Positions 8,355 to 16,370 of a DNA stretch of 64,000 bases are shown one piece after another; positions within the stretch are counted from its first letter, which is position 1, and every line of letters begins with the position of its first letter. This DNA is from Pelosinus baikalensis (GTDB taxonomy: Bacteria; Bacillota; Negativicutes; DSM-13327), in contig NZ_JAJHJB010000016.1 of the NCBI RefSeq assembly GCF_020819555.1, positions 1 through 64,000 of the forward strand. The letters run 5' to 3'. Position numbers and translations under genes: made by a program. Below the pieces are notes generated by a model, which saw nothing but the letters and a program-made list of their open reading frames with translations, was not told the DNA's origin and did not search any database.

Positions 8355-8450
8355 GTCACGCCTTGCGTAGGCGTGTGGATTGAAACATGGATGACGGACT
8401 AACAAAAGCTATAGTAACGTCACGCCTTGCGTAGGCGGGCAGATCAAAAA
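8355..8450 (+). CRISPR. vestigial type I-C CRISPR array: two repeats, one spacer
   Basis: The first repeat (8355-8386, 32 nt) starts GTCACGCCTTGCG and ends GTGGATTGAAAC, with a 6-bp CACGCC/GGCGTG stem; both length and 3' handle are typical of type I-C. One 32-nt spacer follows (8387-8418). The second repeat (8419-8450) keeps the first 19 bases exactly and then has six mismatches in its last 13, as in leader-distal terminal repeats. The direction is therefore left to right. No cas gene is present within the window, so it is an orphan or relic. Confidence 0.75.
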
Positions 8451-8664
8451 TAAGGTGGAATTTCAGTCAGAGTCCCCGAATTCTTGGGGTTTATCCGAAG
8501 CAGTTAGAGGCTGGAAGAAGGAATGGGAACGTATTGTATGGAATGATTAAAGAGGCAAAGGGGAGCTTCGTGAGTACCATTATATTGCCAAGGGAGAAGT
8601 CGTAAAAATAAAAATGCATGTATGGGCAAAAGAACAAAAAACTTACAAAGTTGAGGGATCATAA
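8443..8664 (+). pseudogene. 3' relic of an unidentified gene, in-frame stop
   Basis: Starting inside the degenerate CRISPR repeat, a protein-like frame reads ...SWGLSEAVRGWKKEWERIVWND, then a TAA, then in the same frame GELREYHYIAKGEVVKIKMH and on to TAA 8662-8664. Both halves have normal amino-acid composition. Its final stop overlaps the start codon of the next gene (TAATG), which is how coupled genes are arranged, so this was probably the upstream member of a two-gene unit. The 5' part is lost at the CRISPR edge. Family not recognised. Confidence 0.45.
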
Positions 8665-9383
8665 TGATATTTGTTAAACATACTCCTAATCATGCAGGAG
8701 TGGCTATATATGGTGATTGTTTAGATTTTGAGGAACTTTATGATGCATTGCATGATGTTGTTGGTAAGGAGAATCAATATACTGCCTACCAAGGTGTTCG
8801 TATGAGAGTGTTAGGGTTCTGTTATGAGTTGCGCCATGCTTTAATGGGGAATCGGGAATTTGAATTTGTTGACAATGGTATGGATGAGAGTCGGATGAAA
8901 GAGTTAGCAATGATTACGCCTAAGAAAAATATATATGTAGGCACTCATGTTTTATGGCCGGAAATATTGTTTATTATTATGTGCCTGAGTGATTTTACTT
9001 TGTTACGCCAAAAAAAAATCAAGTATCCAGAGTGGGATGCGAATACTGCCGCGGTCCATAAGTTTCAAGCGGCGGTTGTAGAGTGCCTAAAGCAAGTAGT
9101 AACGGAGGTTTCCCATAAACGTATACTGAAGATGATAAGTCATGATTATACATGGTTTTACGGATATACAATACAATATATTGATATTTTAAATGGTAGA
9201 TTTCTGGCAATGAATAAGGAAAAGCGCTTAAAGAGTGTACCAACCATAGCAAAGAGAATTGCAGAAATAGGCAATGAATATAGAACGGTTAGAGAGGAAG
9301 TTTTGGAAGAAGCTCTAAAATATAATTGTCCTGCAGATGAGATTCAATATGACTGGGACTATCCTGAAAATATCCAGTGGTGA
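8664..9383 (+). CDS. uncharacterised protein, possibly DUF6904-like
   Basis: The 239-residue soluble protein begins MIFVKHTPNHAGVAIYGDCLDFEELYDALHDVVG and shows YQGVRMRVLGFCYELRHALMG, then a C-terminal helical half ending DEIQYDWDYPENIQW. The opening resembles proteins annotated as DUF6904, but I hold this assignment loosely. There are no membrane segments or nuclease/ATPase motifs. Its ATG overlaps the stop of a broken upstream frame, and no separate promoter is obvious. Location between a CRISPR relic and nrdG suggests a mobile or defence-associated origin; that is inference. Confidence 0.6.
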   Translation: MIFVKHTPNHAGVAIYGDCLDFEELYDALHDVVGKENQYTAYQGVRMRVLGFCYELRHALMGNREFEFVDNGMDESRMKELAMITPKKNIYVGTHVLWPEILFIIMCLSDFTLLRQKKIKYPEWDANTAAVHKFQAAVVECLKQVVTEVSHKRILKMISHDYTWFYGYTIQYIDILNGRFLAMNKEKRLKSVPTIAKRIAEIGNEYRTVREEVLEEALKYNCPADEIQYDWDYPENIQW

Positions 9384-9522
9384 GCACGGATGAATAGGAG
9401 ACGATTCTGTTTAAAAATGATATAATGTTATTTTGATTACGAATGGATAATGATCTGAATCATTCCTATGATATTGACATATGAGATGATCTATTGTCTG
9501 AAAACAGGGAGATTGGTGTGGT

Positions 9523-10026
9523 ATGGTAAAAATTCGTTTAGCTTCTCAGATAACAACGGATTCGGTTGTAGATGGAAAAGGATTGAGAACGGTGATCTGG
9601 TGTCAAGGCTGTACTCATCATTGCCAGGGATGTCACAATCTTGATACTCAGGATTTGAATGGTGGTTTTGAACAGGAAATTGATGACGTAGTACAGGCTG
9701 TTCTAGCCGTAGAACTGCAGTCTGGGGTAACGTTCTCAGGCGGTGAACCAATGCTGCAGCCCGTTGCCTGTACTGCTATTGCTGAGCAATTGAAAAGTAG
9801 TGGCGTTAACATTTGGTGTTATACTGGTTTTACTTTTGAAGAATTACTTAATAGACGGGATTGTCTGGAATTTTTGCAATATATTGATGTATTAATTGAT
9901 GGCAAATTTGAATTAGCATTGAAAAGTTATGATTTGTTATTCAAGGGTTCCGCTAATCAACGCATTATTGACGTGCCTGAGAGCCTAAAAGAGAAAAAAG
10001 TGGTATTGTATGAACCATTGCCTTAA
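9523..10026 (+). CDS. nrdG: anaerobic ribonucleotide reductase activating protein (radical SAM)
   Basis: The 167-residue protein has the NrdG hallmark WCQGCTHHCQGCHN near residues 27-40, containing the CxxxCxxC motif that binds the SAM-coordinating [4Fe-4S] cluster. It continues with GVTFSGGEPMLQP (GGE motif of radical SAM enzymes) and VLIDGKFE. NrdG abstracts hydrogen from the NrdD glycine to form the glycyl radical. The length is normal. It is unusual in being separated from nrdD by the ABM gene, the CRISPR relic and the uncharacterised gene. A ribosome binding site (GGGAG) lies about 11 bases before ATG 9523. I see no NrdR box in the short region upstream. Confidence 0.9.
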   Translation: MVKIRLASQITTDSVVDGKGLRTVIWCQGCTHHCQGCHNLDTQDLNGGFEQEIDDVVQAVLAVELQSGVTFSGGEPMLQPVACTAIAEQLKSSGVNIWCYTGFTFEELLNRRDCLEFLQYIDVLIDGKFELALKSYDLLFKGSANQRIIDVPESLKEKKVVLYEPLP

Positions 10027-10059
10027 GAAAGATATCAGTGCTAAGCAAAAAAAGAAATG

Positions 10060-10138
10060 ATATAACCGCAGAGGCGCAGAGTACGCAGAAGGACATTTTA
10101 AATCCTATCTCTGTGTTCTCTGCGCCTCTGCGGTTATA
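10060..10138. repeat. palindromic intergenic repeat, 'CCGCAGAGGCGCAGAG' variant
   Basis: TATAACCGCAGAGGCGCAGA on the left is mirrored by CTCTGCGCCTCTGCGGTTAT on the right, with a short unique centre. It belongs to a family with copies at 22472, 26468, 28812, 33519, 38653 and 52822. All are intergenic. The transcript would fold into a long hairpin. Confidence 0.75.
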
Positions 10139-10206
10139 AAATATAGTAGTACTTTTCTGACCGGCAATGAAGAAAAAATAAGTTAATTTTAAATTTCAGA
10201 ATAATC

Positions 10207-10257
10207 TTGAAAAAGATAATAGAAGTGTTATAATACAATTGTAAATGTATATACAAC
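10207..10257 (+). promoter_or_regulatory. nagR promoter with GntR/HutC-type operator
   Basis: TTGAAA (10207-10212) and TATAAT (10229-10234), 16 bp apart with an extended TG, form a good promoter. The palindrome TGTATATACAAC at 10246-10257, near the expected transcription start, resembles HutC-subfamily GntR sites (GTMTAKACNAC). Position over the start suggests autorepression by the downstream regulator. Confidence 0.55.
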
Positions 10258-10309
10258 ATGTCAACATGATGACATTTCAAATTTATGATTAATGATAAAG
10301 GTGGTAATC

Positions 10310-11041
10310 ATGAAAAGAGTTGATAAAGATTCGCCGATTCCTTTGTACTATCAGTTGAAAAATATTATTTCCGAAATGATCGAAAATGAAGAACTAGCTG
10401 CAGATGAAGTTGTGCCAACAGAAAGAGAGCTGTGTGAATATCACGGAATTAGTCGAATGACTGCGAATAAAGCCATTGCAAGCTTAGTAAATGAAGGATT
10501 GCTATATCGGGAACGGGGGAAAGGAACCTTTGTTGTCAAAAACAAAGAAAAACATCCCTTGCATAATTTGTTGGGATTTACGGAAGATATGCAGCGGCGC
10601 GGTATGAGTATTCATACGAAAATGATTTCTTTTCAAAGAAAATCTGCAACGAAAAAATTGCAGCATGATCTGCAGTTGGAAGAGCAGGATGAAGTATTTG
10701 AAATTACTCGATTACGCTCTGTTAATGATGAACCCTATGCCATTGAGACGGCTTATTTACCAACAGCACTTTGCGAGGGATTAACGGCTGAGGCGTTAGA
10801 GAATAATTCCTTGTATACCATTTTAGAAAAGCAGTTCGGTTTGCAGATTGAATATGCAAATCAGACCATCGAGCCTGTATTAGTAAATGATTATGAGAGT
10901 CAAATGCTGCAGGTGAAGCAAAAAACCTTAGCACTTATGTTTTCACGATTAACCTATACAAAAAAGAATATTCCCTTTGAGGTAACAAAGTCCATTTATC
11001 GCAGTGACCGTTATAAATTTGAAATAACATTAAAGCGTTAA
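10310..11041 (+). CDS. nagR: GntR/HutC-family regulator of amino-sugar genes (NagR/YvoA type)
   Basis: The 243-residue protein has an N-terminal winged helix (PLYYQLKNIISEMIENEELAADEVVPTERELCEYHGISRMTANKAI, residues 10-55) and a C-terminal UTRA effector domain (DEVFEITRLRSVNDEPYAIETAYLP...). Family members repress N-acetylglucosamine genes and are released by GlcNAc/GlcN phosphates. It heads a nagE-murQ-nagA-nagB-EIIA block, which fixes the likely role. An in-frame ATG at 10292 is rejected because AAAGGTGG (10298-10304) lies downstream of it and positions ATG 10310. The operator-like palindrome in its promoter fits autoregulation. Confidence 0.85.
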   Translation: MKRVDKDSPIPLYYQLKNIISEMIENEELAADEVVPTERELCEYHGISRMTANKAIASLVNEGLLYRERGKGTFVVKNKEKHPLHNLLGFTEDMQRRGMSIHTKMISFQRKSATKKLQHDLQLEEQDEVFEITRLRSVNDEPYAIETAYLPTALCEGLTAEALENNSLYTILEKQFGLQIEYANQTIEPVLVNDYESQMLQVKQKTLALMFSRLTYTKKNIPFEVTKSIYRSDRYKFEITLKR

Positions 11042-11204
11042 TCGGTACTACTTGCTATGTGTATATGAGACAAATTTCAAAGTGACGTATGAATAGCACT
11101 AAATCGGCATTCTTTATTCTTTAGAAAGTACTATCAAGTTTTCTTTTTTGCCAGGTCATTTTGTAGTTTGTAATGTATAAATAAAGAATAGGGGGTTCAT
11201 AGTT

Positions 11205-12638
11205 GTGGGTAATTGGTTTGGGAAACTGCAAAAGATTGGTAAAGCGCTGATGCTGCCAGTGGCAGTACTACCAGCAGCGGCTTTGTTGCTGCGTTTTGGT
11301 GCTCCGGATGTTCTTGATATTCCTTTTGTTATGAAAGCAGGAGGGGCTATTTTTGACAATTTGGCATTATTGTTTGCTATGGGTATTGCCATTGGTCTAT
11401 CTCATGATAATGGAGGCGCATCCGGTTTATCAGGTGCCATCGGTTATCTAGTACTCACCAATGGTCTAAAGACCATTAATCCGGATTTGAATATGAGTGT
11501 GCTCGGGGGTATTCTAAGCGGCTTGGTAGCGGGCTATTTGTATAATCGATTTTATAATATTAAGCTTCCTGATTTCTTAGGTTTCTTTGCAGGGAGGCGT
11601 TTTGTTCCCATCGTGACGGCAGCTGCAGGAATAGTTATGGCAGGAATTTTTGGCGTGATTTGGGCACCCATTCAAAGTATCATCCATAGCATGGGTGAAT
11701 GGATTATTGGTGCAGGATCCCTAGGATTATTTGTTTATGGGATATTCAATCGTCTACTCATTCCTTTTGGGCTTCACCACATTTTGAATAGTTTTGTTTG
11801 GTTTGTCTTTGGGAATTACACGGATGCCACCGGCAAGGTGGTAACGGGCGATTTAAATCGTTTCTTTGCGGGAGATCCTACAGCAGGCGGCTTTATGGCT
11901 GGTTTTTATCTAATCTTTATGTTTGCTCTGCCAGCAGCAGCATTGGCTATTTATACATGTGCGAAGCCTGAGAATCGCAGTAAAATCGGTGGTGCCTTAT
12001 TATCACTAGGATTTACGGCGTTCTTGACTGGTATAACGGAGCCTATTGAATTCATGTTTATGTTTTTGGCTCCGATGCTGTATTTCTTACATGCCATTAT
12101 GACTGGCTTGGCGATGGCTTTAGTAAGTTCTATGGGGATTCTACATGGGTTTGGTTTTTCTGCCGGCTTGATTGATTTACTGCTGAATTGGGGTTTGGCG
12201 ACGAAACCTGCTATGCTGATTCCCCTTGGTCTGGGGTTTGCTGCTTTATATTATGTGGTATTTGTGTGGGCTATCAAACAATTTAACATCCCTACGCCTG
12301 GTCGTTTTGATGATGAAGCAGAGAATACAAAGTTAGACAATGTTGATAGCAGCGCCTTCTCCCTGAATCTTATGGAAAAGTTGGGAGGCGTAGAAAATAT
12401 CGAGGTTGTCGATTCTTGCATTACTCGCCTGCGGTTAACTTTGAAAAATGCTGCTCTGTTAGATGAAAGTGAGATTAAAGCTTTAGGAGCAGCGGGTGTG
12501 ATTAAAAGTGGTAATAGTGTTCAAATCATTGTAGGTACAAAGGCAGAAATGATTGCTGACGAAATGAAAAAGCTCTTAGTAGAAAAACGAAATCACGTTA
12601 CAAAAGATATACGTAATACTTCAACACCGAATTCCTAA
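11205..12638 (+). CDS. nagE: PTS N-acetylglucosamine transporter, EIIBC components
   Basis: The 477-residue permease takes up and phosphorylates GlcNAc to GlcNAc-6-P. The EIIC membrane domain (residues 1 to about 370) begins MGNWFGKLQKIGKALMLPVAVLPAAALLLRFG and includes IPFGLHHILN and the GITEPIEFMF signature. The EIIB domain (about 395-465) has the phosphorylated Cys405 in DSCITRLRL. There is no fused EIIA, which is encoded separately at the end of the cluster. GTG 11205 is the start, placed 9 bases after an AGGGGG site. A terminator-like hairpin after the gene may reduce read-through into murQ. Confidence 0.9.
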   Translation: MGNWFGKLQKIGKALMLPVAVLPAAALLLRFGAPDVLDIPFVMKAGGAIFDNLALLFAMGIAIGLSHDNGGASGLSGAIGYLVLTNGLKTINPDLNMSVLGGILSGLVAGYLYNRFYNIKLPDFLGFFAGRRFVPIVTAAAGIVMAGIFGVIWAPIQSIIHSMGEWIIGAGSLGLFVYGIFNRLLIPFGLHHILNSFVWFVFGNYTDATGKVVTGDLNRFFAGDPTAGGFMAGFYLIFMFALPAAALAIYTCAKPENRSKIGGALLSLGFTAFLTGITEPIEFMFMFLAPMLYFLHAIMTGLAMALVSSMGILHGFGFSAGLIDLLLNWGLATKPAMLIPLGLGFAALYYVVFVWAIKQFNIPTPGRFDDEAENTKLDNVDSSAFSLNLMEKLGGVENIEVVDSCITRLRLTLKNAALLDESEIKALGAAGVIKSGNSVQIIVGTKAEMIADEMKKLLVEKRNHVTKDIRNTSTPNS

Positions 12639-12650
12639 AAAGAGGTATAT

Positions 12651-12706
12651 GGAATTGAAGGTTGGAGTTGATGCGTGCATATCTTCAAGGTTCAATTCCT
12701 TTTTTC
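12651..12706 (+). terminator. hairpin with T-run between nagE and murQ
   Basis: GGAATTGAA (12651-12659) pairs with TTCAATTCC (12691-12699), followed by TTTTTTC. The loop is long. It may act as a partial terminator that sets the nagE to murQ expression ratio. Confidence 0.5.
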
Positions 12707-12790
12707 AATGGAAAGTGAAGGGAATAAATAGGGCTAGGATTCATTGGAGTGTTATTCCCTTTGAATCAAGTCTCTTTTCAGGAGGACCAT

Positions 12791-13669
12791 ATGGAGCAAT
12801 GGAATCAAGATACCATAGAGATTGATGAGGTTTCTACCATTGAAATGGTAACTATGTTTAATCGGGAAGATGAGAAGGTAGCTGCTGCCGTAGGCAAATG
12901 CACTGAGATAATTAGTTCAGCCATCGACCTTATTGTGGAACGTATGGTAAAGGGCGGACGACTGTTTTATATTGGCAGTGGTTCAGGGGGAAAACTGGGA
13001 CTGCTGGATGCAACCGAATGTCCGCCAACCTTTGGTACGGATGATAATACAGTGATTGGACTGATTTCAGGAGGAGAAGAAGCGCTCTCTGGCTGGCGGG
13101 AAGATACAGAAGATGATGAAGAATTGGCAATCAAAGATCTTAAGGCAAAAGGTTTTGGAGGCCACGATGTACTAGTAGGGATTAGCGCCAGTGGCAATAC
13201 TCCTTATGTAATATCGGCGGTTTCTTATGCTAAAGACATGGGAATTAAGACAATTGGAATCTGCTGTTCCTTATCTGGAAAGCTGGAAAGCATCGCTGAT
13301 GTGTGTGTGGTGGTGGATGTAGGGCCGGAAGTCATCATGGGTTCTACCCGCTTAAAGGCGGGGACAGCGCAGAAGATGGTATTAAATATGTTATCCTCTT
13401 GCGCTATGATAAAACTAGGGAAAACCTATCACAATTTAATGGTGGATGTAAGGCCGATTAATCGTAAGTTAAAACAGAGAGTCCTGGATATCATCACTCT
13501 TGCTACCGGAAAAGGAGAAGCCTTTGCCCAGCAGGCCTTAACAAAGGCGAAAGGCAATGCAAAAATTGCCATTCTCATGCTGAAATTGAATATCAACGCT
13601 ACAATCGCTAATGCACTCCTTAAGAAACATAATGGATATTTGAAAAAAGCAATAAAGGATGGAGCATGA
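12791..13669 (+). CDS. murQ: N-acetylmuramic acid 6-phosphate etherase
   Basis: The 292-residue enzyme cleaves the D-lactyl ether of MurNAc-6-P to give GlcNAc-6-P, feeding cell-wall sugar into NagA. It carries the SIS fold with GGRLFYIGSGSGGKLGLLDATECPPTFG near residues 55-82, and the family blocks GISASGNTPYV and GSTRLKAGTAQKMVLNM. The C-terminal LKLNINATIANALLKKHNGYLKKA is standard. GGAGGA at 12781-12786 sits 4 bases before ATG 12791, so the longer frame from 12749 is rejected. Its stop overlaps the ATG of nagA. The PTS upstream could import MurNAc or GlcNAc. Confidence 0.93.
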   Translation: MEQWNQDTIEIDEVSTIEMVTMFNREDEKVAAAVGKCTEIISSAIDLIVERMVKGGRLFYIGSGSGGKLGLLDATECPPTFGTDDNTVIGLISGGEEALSGWREDTEDDEELAIKDLKAKGFGGHDVLVGISASGNTPYVISAVSYAKDMGIKTIGICCSLSGKLESIADVCVVVDVGPEVIMGSTRLKAGTAQKMVLNMLSSCAMIKLGKTYHNLMVDVRPINRKLKQRVLDIITLATGKGEAFAQQALTKAKGNAKIAILMLKLNINATIANALLKKHNGYLKKAIKDGA

Positions 13670-14805
13670 TGAAAGCAATTGTGAATTCAAGAATTATTAC
13701 ATTGCAGGGAATCCTATTTAACCATGCAGTTCTTTTTGAGGATCGAATTAGAGGAATTGTAGCAGAAACCCAGTTGGGCAAGTTTACGATCTCTGAGCAG
13801 TTTGATGGGCAGGGGCAATACGTATCTCCTGGATTTATTGATATCCATGTGCATGGCTGCAATGGGTTTGATACGATGGATGAGGATAAAAGAGCTTTAG
13901 CCGTCATTAGTGAAGGTCTTTTACAAACAGGTGTCACTTCTTTTATGCCAACAACCATGACCATGTCCATGACGAGGCTTGAACAGTCCATCGAGCATAT
14001 TCGGCAGGCTATGAAAAAGAGCAGCGGTGCCCAGGTGCTGGGGTGTCATTTGGAGGGACCTTTTATTCATGAGGAGTATAAAGGCGCTCAGGATAAGCAG
14101 TATATCATTGCTCCTGATATAAAGAAGATTGAATCCTATTTGGATTGTATTAAGATAATTACTATTGCTCCTGAAATAGCAGACAGTAAGGACTTTATTC
14201 AAGCTTGTGTGCAGAAAGGGATTGTGGTATCCATTGGGCATAGCAGTGCTACCTATGAACAAGGGATGGAGGCGATTGGATCTGGAGTTTCTCATATGAC
14301 TCATACCTTTAATGCATTGCCGCCCTTACATCATCGTTTTCCTGGTGCCATTGGAGCAGCTATGGATAGTGATATTACCTGTGAACTGATCGCTGATAAT
14401 TTGCATGTCCACCCCGCGATGCAGCGGATACTGCTAAAAGTAAAAGGTCTGGGGAAGATGATTCTGATTACTGACGGGATGCGGGCCAGCCTCTTAGGTG
14501 ATGGAGAATATGATTTAGGCGGACAGAATGTAATTGTGAAAGACGGGGAAGCCCGATTGACTGATGGAGTGATTGCGGGTAGTATCTTGACTCTTAATAA
14601 GGCAGTGCGTAACTTCATGGAGAATACAGGTCTGGGCTTAGCAGAGGCGATTCAACTGGTCACACTTAATCCTGCCAGGCAAATCAGGGTGGATCACGAT
14701 AAGGGAAGCCTAGAGGTTGGTAAGCATGCTGATATGATCTTATTTCATGATAATCTGGAGATTTCTGCTGCTTTTGTAAAAGGAAACTTATTATTCAGGA
14801 GGTAA
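13666..14805 (+). CDS. nagA: N-acetylglucosamine-6-phosphate deacetylase
   Basis: The 379-residue amidohydrolase removes acetate from GlcNAc-6-P to give GlcN-6-P. Visible metal and active-site segments are PGFIDIHVHGCNGFDTMD near residues 51-68, HLEGPFIHEEYKGAQ near 128, SIGHSSATYEQ, THTFNALPPLHHR and LITDGMRA. The C-terminus has the expected VTLNPARQIRV and GSLEVGKHADMILF. It overlaps murQ by 4 bases (ATGA), and nagB follows after 4 bases, so the genes are translationally coupled. Confidence 0.93.
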   Translation: MMKAIVNSRIITLQGILFNHAVLFEDRIRGIVAETQLGKFTISEQFDGQGQYVSPGFIDIHVHGCNGFDTMDEDKRALAVISEGLLQTGVTSFMPTTMTMSMTRLEQSIEHIRQAMKKSSGAQVLGCHLEGPFIHEEYKGAQDKQYIIAPDIKKIESYLDCIKIITIAPEIADSKDFIQACVQKGIVVSIGHSSATYEQGMEAIGSGVSHMTHTFNALPPLHHRFPGAIGAAMDSDITCELIADNLHVHPAMQRILLKVKGLGKMILITDGMRASLLGDGEYDLGGQNVIVKDGEARLTDGVIAGSILTLNKAVRNFMENTGLGLAEAIQLVTLNPARQIRVDHDKGSLEVGKHADMILFHDNLEISAAFVKGNLLFRR

Positions 14806-14809
14806 ACCA

Positions 14810-15562
14810 GTGCGTATCGTAATTGCTAAAGATTATGAAGATATGAGTGCGCGAGCGGCAAGGATTGTGGCTGGTCAAATTTATTTAAAGCCCAATACTG
14901 TATTAGGAATGGCCACCGGCAGCACTCCCCTTTTAATGTATAAAGAGTTAATTAAAGTGCACAAAGAAGTCGGTCTGGATTTTTCTGAAGTTATAACCTT
15001 TAACTTGGATGAATATTTAGGATTACCAAAAGAAGATGAGCAAAGCTATTATTACTATATGTTTCATCATTTTTTTAATCACATTAATATAAAAAAGCAA
15101 AATATCTATATTCCCGATGGTATGGCACAAGATGTAGAAGAGGAATGCAGAGAATACGATAGGAGTATTCAAAACATGGGAGGTATTGATTTACAAATAT
15201 TAGGAATTGGCAACAATGGGCATATTGGTTTTAATGAACCGGATATTAAGTTTGAGGCTACTACCCATAGAGTTAAATTAGATGATGAGACGATTGAGGT
15301 CAATGCCCGATTTTTTGCAACGATTGAAGAGGTACCGCGTTTTGCCATTAGCATGGGGATTAAGACTATTATGCACGCGAAAAAGCTTGTACTCTTAGCT
15401 AGCGGTGAAAATAAAGCAGAGGTGCTTTACCACGCACTGTTTGGAGGGATCACTCCTGAAATACCAGCTTCAATTTTGCAGCTTCATCAAGATGTGACTG
15501 TAATTGTAGAAGAAAGCGCGGCTCATTTAGTCAAGCATAAATATCAGAATCATAGAATATAA
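14810..15562 (+). CDS. nagB: glucosamine-6-phosphate deaminase
   Basis: The 250-residue enzyme isomerises and deaminates GlcN-6-P to fructose-6-P and ammonia. It has GMATGSTPLLMYKELI near residues 33-48, the catalytic Asp in FNLDEYLGLP near 72, and GIGNNGHIGFNEP near 136 with the active-site His. GTG 14810 is used, with AGGAGG 14798-14803 in front of it. It completes the route from GlcNAc/MurNAc phosphates into glycolysis. Confidence 0.93.
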   Translation: MRIVIAKDYEDMSARAARIVAGQIYLKPNTVLGMATGSTPLLMYKELIKVHKEVGLDFSEVITFNLDEYLGLPKEDEQSYYYYMFHHFFNHINIKKQNIYIPDGMAQDVEEECREYDRSIQNMGGIDLQILGIGNNGHIGFNEPDIKFEATTHRVKLDDETIEVNARFFATIEEVPRFAISMGIKTIMHAKKLVLLASGENKAEVLYHALFGGITPEIPASILQLHQDVTVIVEESAAHLVKHKYQNHRI

Positions 15563-15578
15563 ATAGGAAGGTAGAAGT

Positions 15579-16058
15579 ATGTTTCAGTTATTTCAGCGAA
15601 AAAAGGAACAGTTAATTCTCTTTGCTCCTGTTAAGGGGAAGGTTGTGGATATAACCAATGTTCCTGATGTTGTTTTTTCTAAGAAGATGCTAGGAGATGG
15701 TCTGGGGATTGAACCTGATGAAAATGTGATTACAGCACCTTGTGATGGTACAATCATTCTGGTAGCAAAAACCCTGCATGCAGTCGCTATAGAAGCCCAA
15801 GGAGTCGAGATATTAATTCATATCGGCATTGATACTGTAATGTTAGATGGGCGGGGATTTACCCCTCATGTGAATATGGGAGATATAGTAAAGCAAGGTG
15901 ATGCGCTAATTACTTTTGATAAGGACTATATTCTTCAGCAAGGTAAATCTGTAATGACACCCATTGTACTTACCAATATGGAAAAGAGCGTGAACCGTAT
16001 AGAAAAAAGATTTAATAGCAGCGATGGAACAATTATGGGGATAGAAGTAAGAAAGTAA
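15579..16058 (+). CDS. PTS EIIA component, glucose/GlcNAc (Crr) family
   Basis: The 159-residue protein is a single EIIA-Glc domain: LFAPVKGKVVDITNVPDVVFSKKMLGDGLGIEP, TAPCDGTI, and the phosphorylated His81 in EILIHIGIDTVMLDGRGF. It receives phosphate from HPr and passes it to an EIIB, almost certainly that of NagE, which lacks its own EIIA. It lies 16 bases after nagB and ends the operon at an 18-bp perfect hairpin. In Firmicutes this EIIA type is not the global inducer-exclusion regulator it is in enterics. Confidence 0.9.
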   Translation: MFQLFQRKKEQLILFAPVKGKVVDITNVPDVVFSKKMLGDGLGIEPDENVITAPCDGTIILVAKTLHAVAIEAQGVEILIHIGIDTVMLDGRGFTPHVNMGDIVKQGDALITFDKDYILQQGKSVMTPIVLTNMEKSVNRIEKRFNSSDGTIMGIEVRK

Positions 16059-16075
16059 GTAATAATAAGATAAAT

Positions 16076-16122
16076 AGTGTTAAACATCCTCCTATCAATT
16101 AGGAGGATGTTTAACACTGTTT
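16076..16122 (+). terminator. terminator of the nag/murQ operon
   Basis: Perfect 18-bp arms AGTGTTAAACATCCTCCT (16076-16093) and AGGAGGATGTTTAACACT (16101-16118) surround a 7-base loop. Only a short T stretch follows, but the stem is very stable. Confidence 0.7.
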
Positions 16123-16311
16123 ATAGACATTATGAAAAAAGATGTACATAATTTTAGACAACTATGTATACATATATGGACGGGTTCTTCCTAATAAACT
16201 GTCTATTGCAATAGTAGAAATATTAAGAATTAGCAAGAAAAATGCAAAAAGATGTTATAGGTAGGAGGTTTTAAGAAGAATGCTGCAGACACTGTTTTTT
16301 TGCTCTGAAGA

Positions 16312-16328
16312 TTGGCATAATAATTGCA
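16312..16328 (+). promoter_or_regulatory. sigma-54 promoter of the C4 acyl-CoA operon
   Basis: TTGGCATAATAATTGCA has GG at 16314-16315 and GC at 16326-16327, separated by exactly 10 bases, as in the consensus TGGCAC-N5-TTGCW. It lies 43 bases before the CoA-transferase start. The region upstream (16123-16311) is AT-rich, has no gene, and contains the palindrome TATGTATACATA at 16163-16174, a possible activator site. Confidence 0.8.
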
Positions 16329-16370
16329 TAAGTATTAGTTAAAGATAGCTTGGTAAGGAGAGTCGATAAT

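Noticed and set aside
13921..14304. 127-codon minus-strand frame inside nagA
   Set aside because: It is fully antisense to a well-conserved enzyme gene, with no homology or ribosome binding site.
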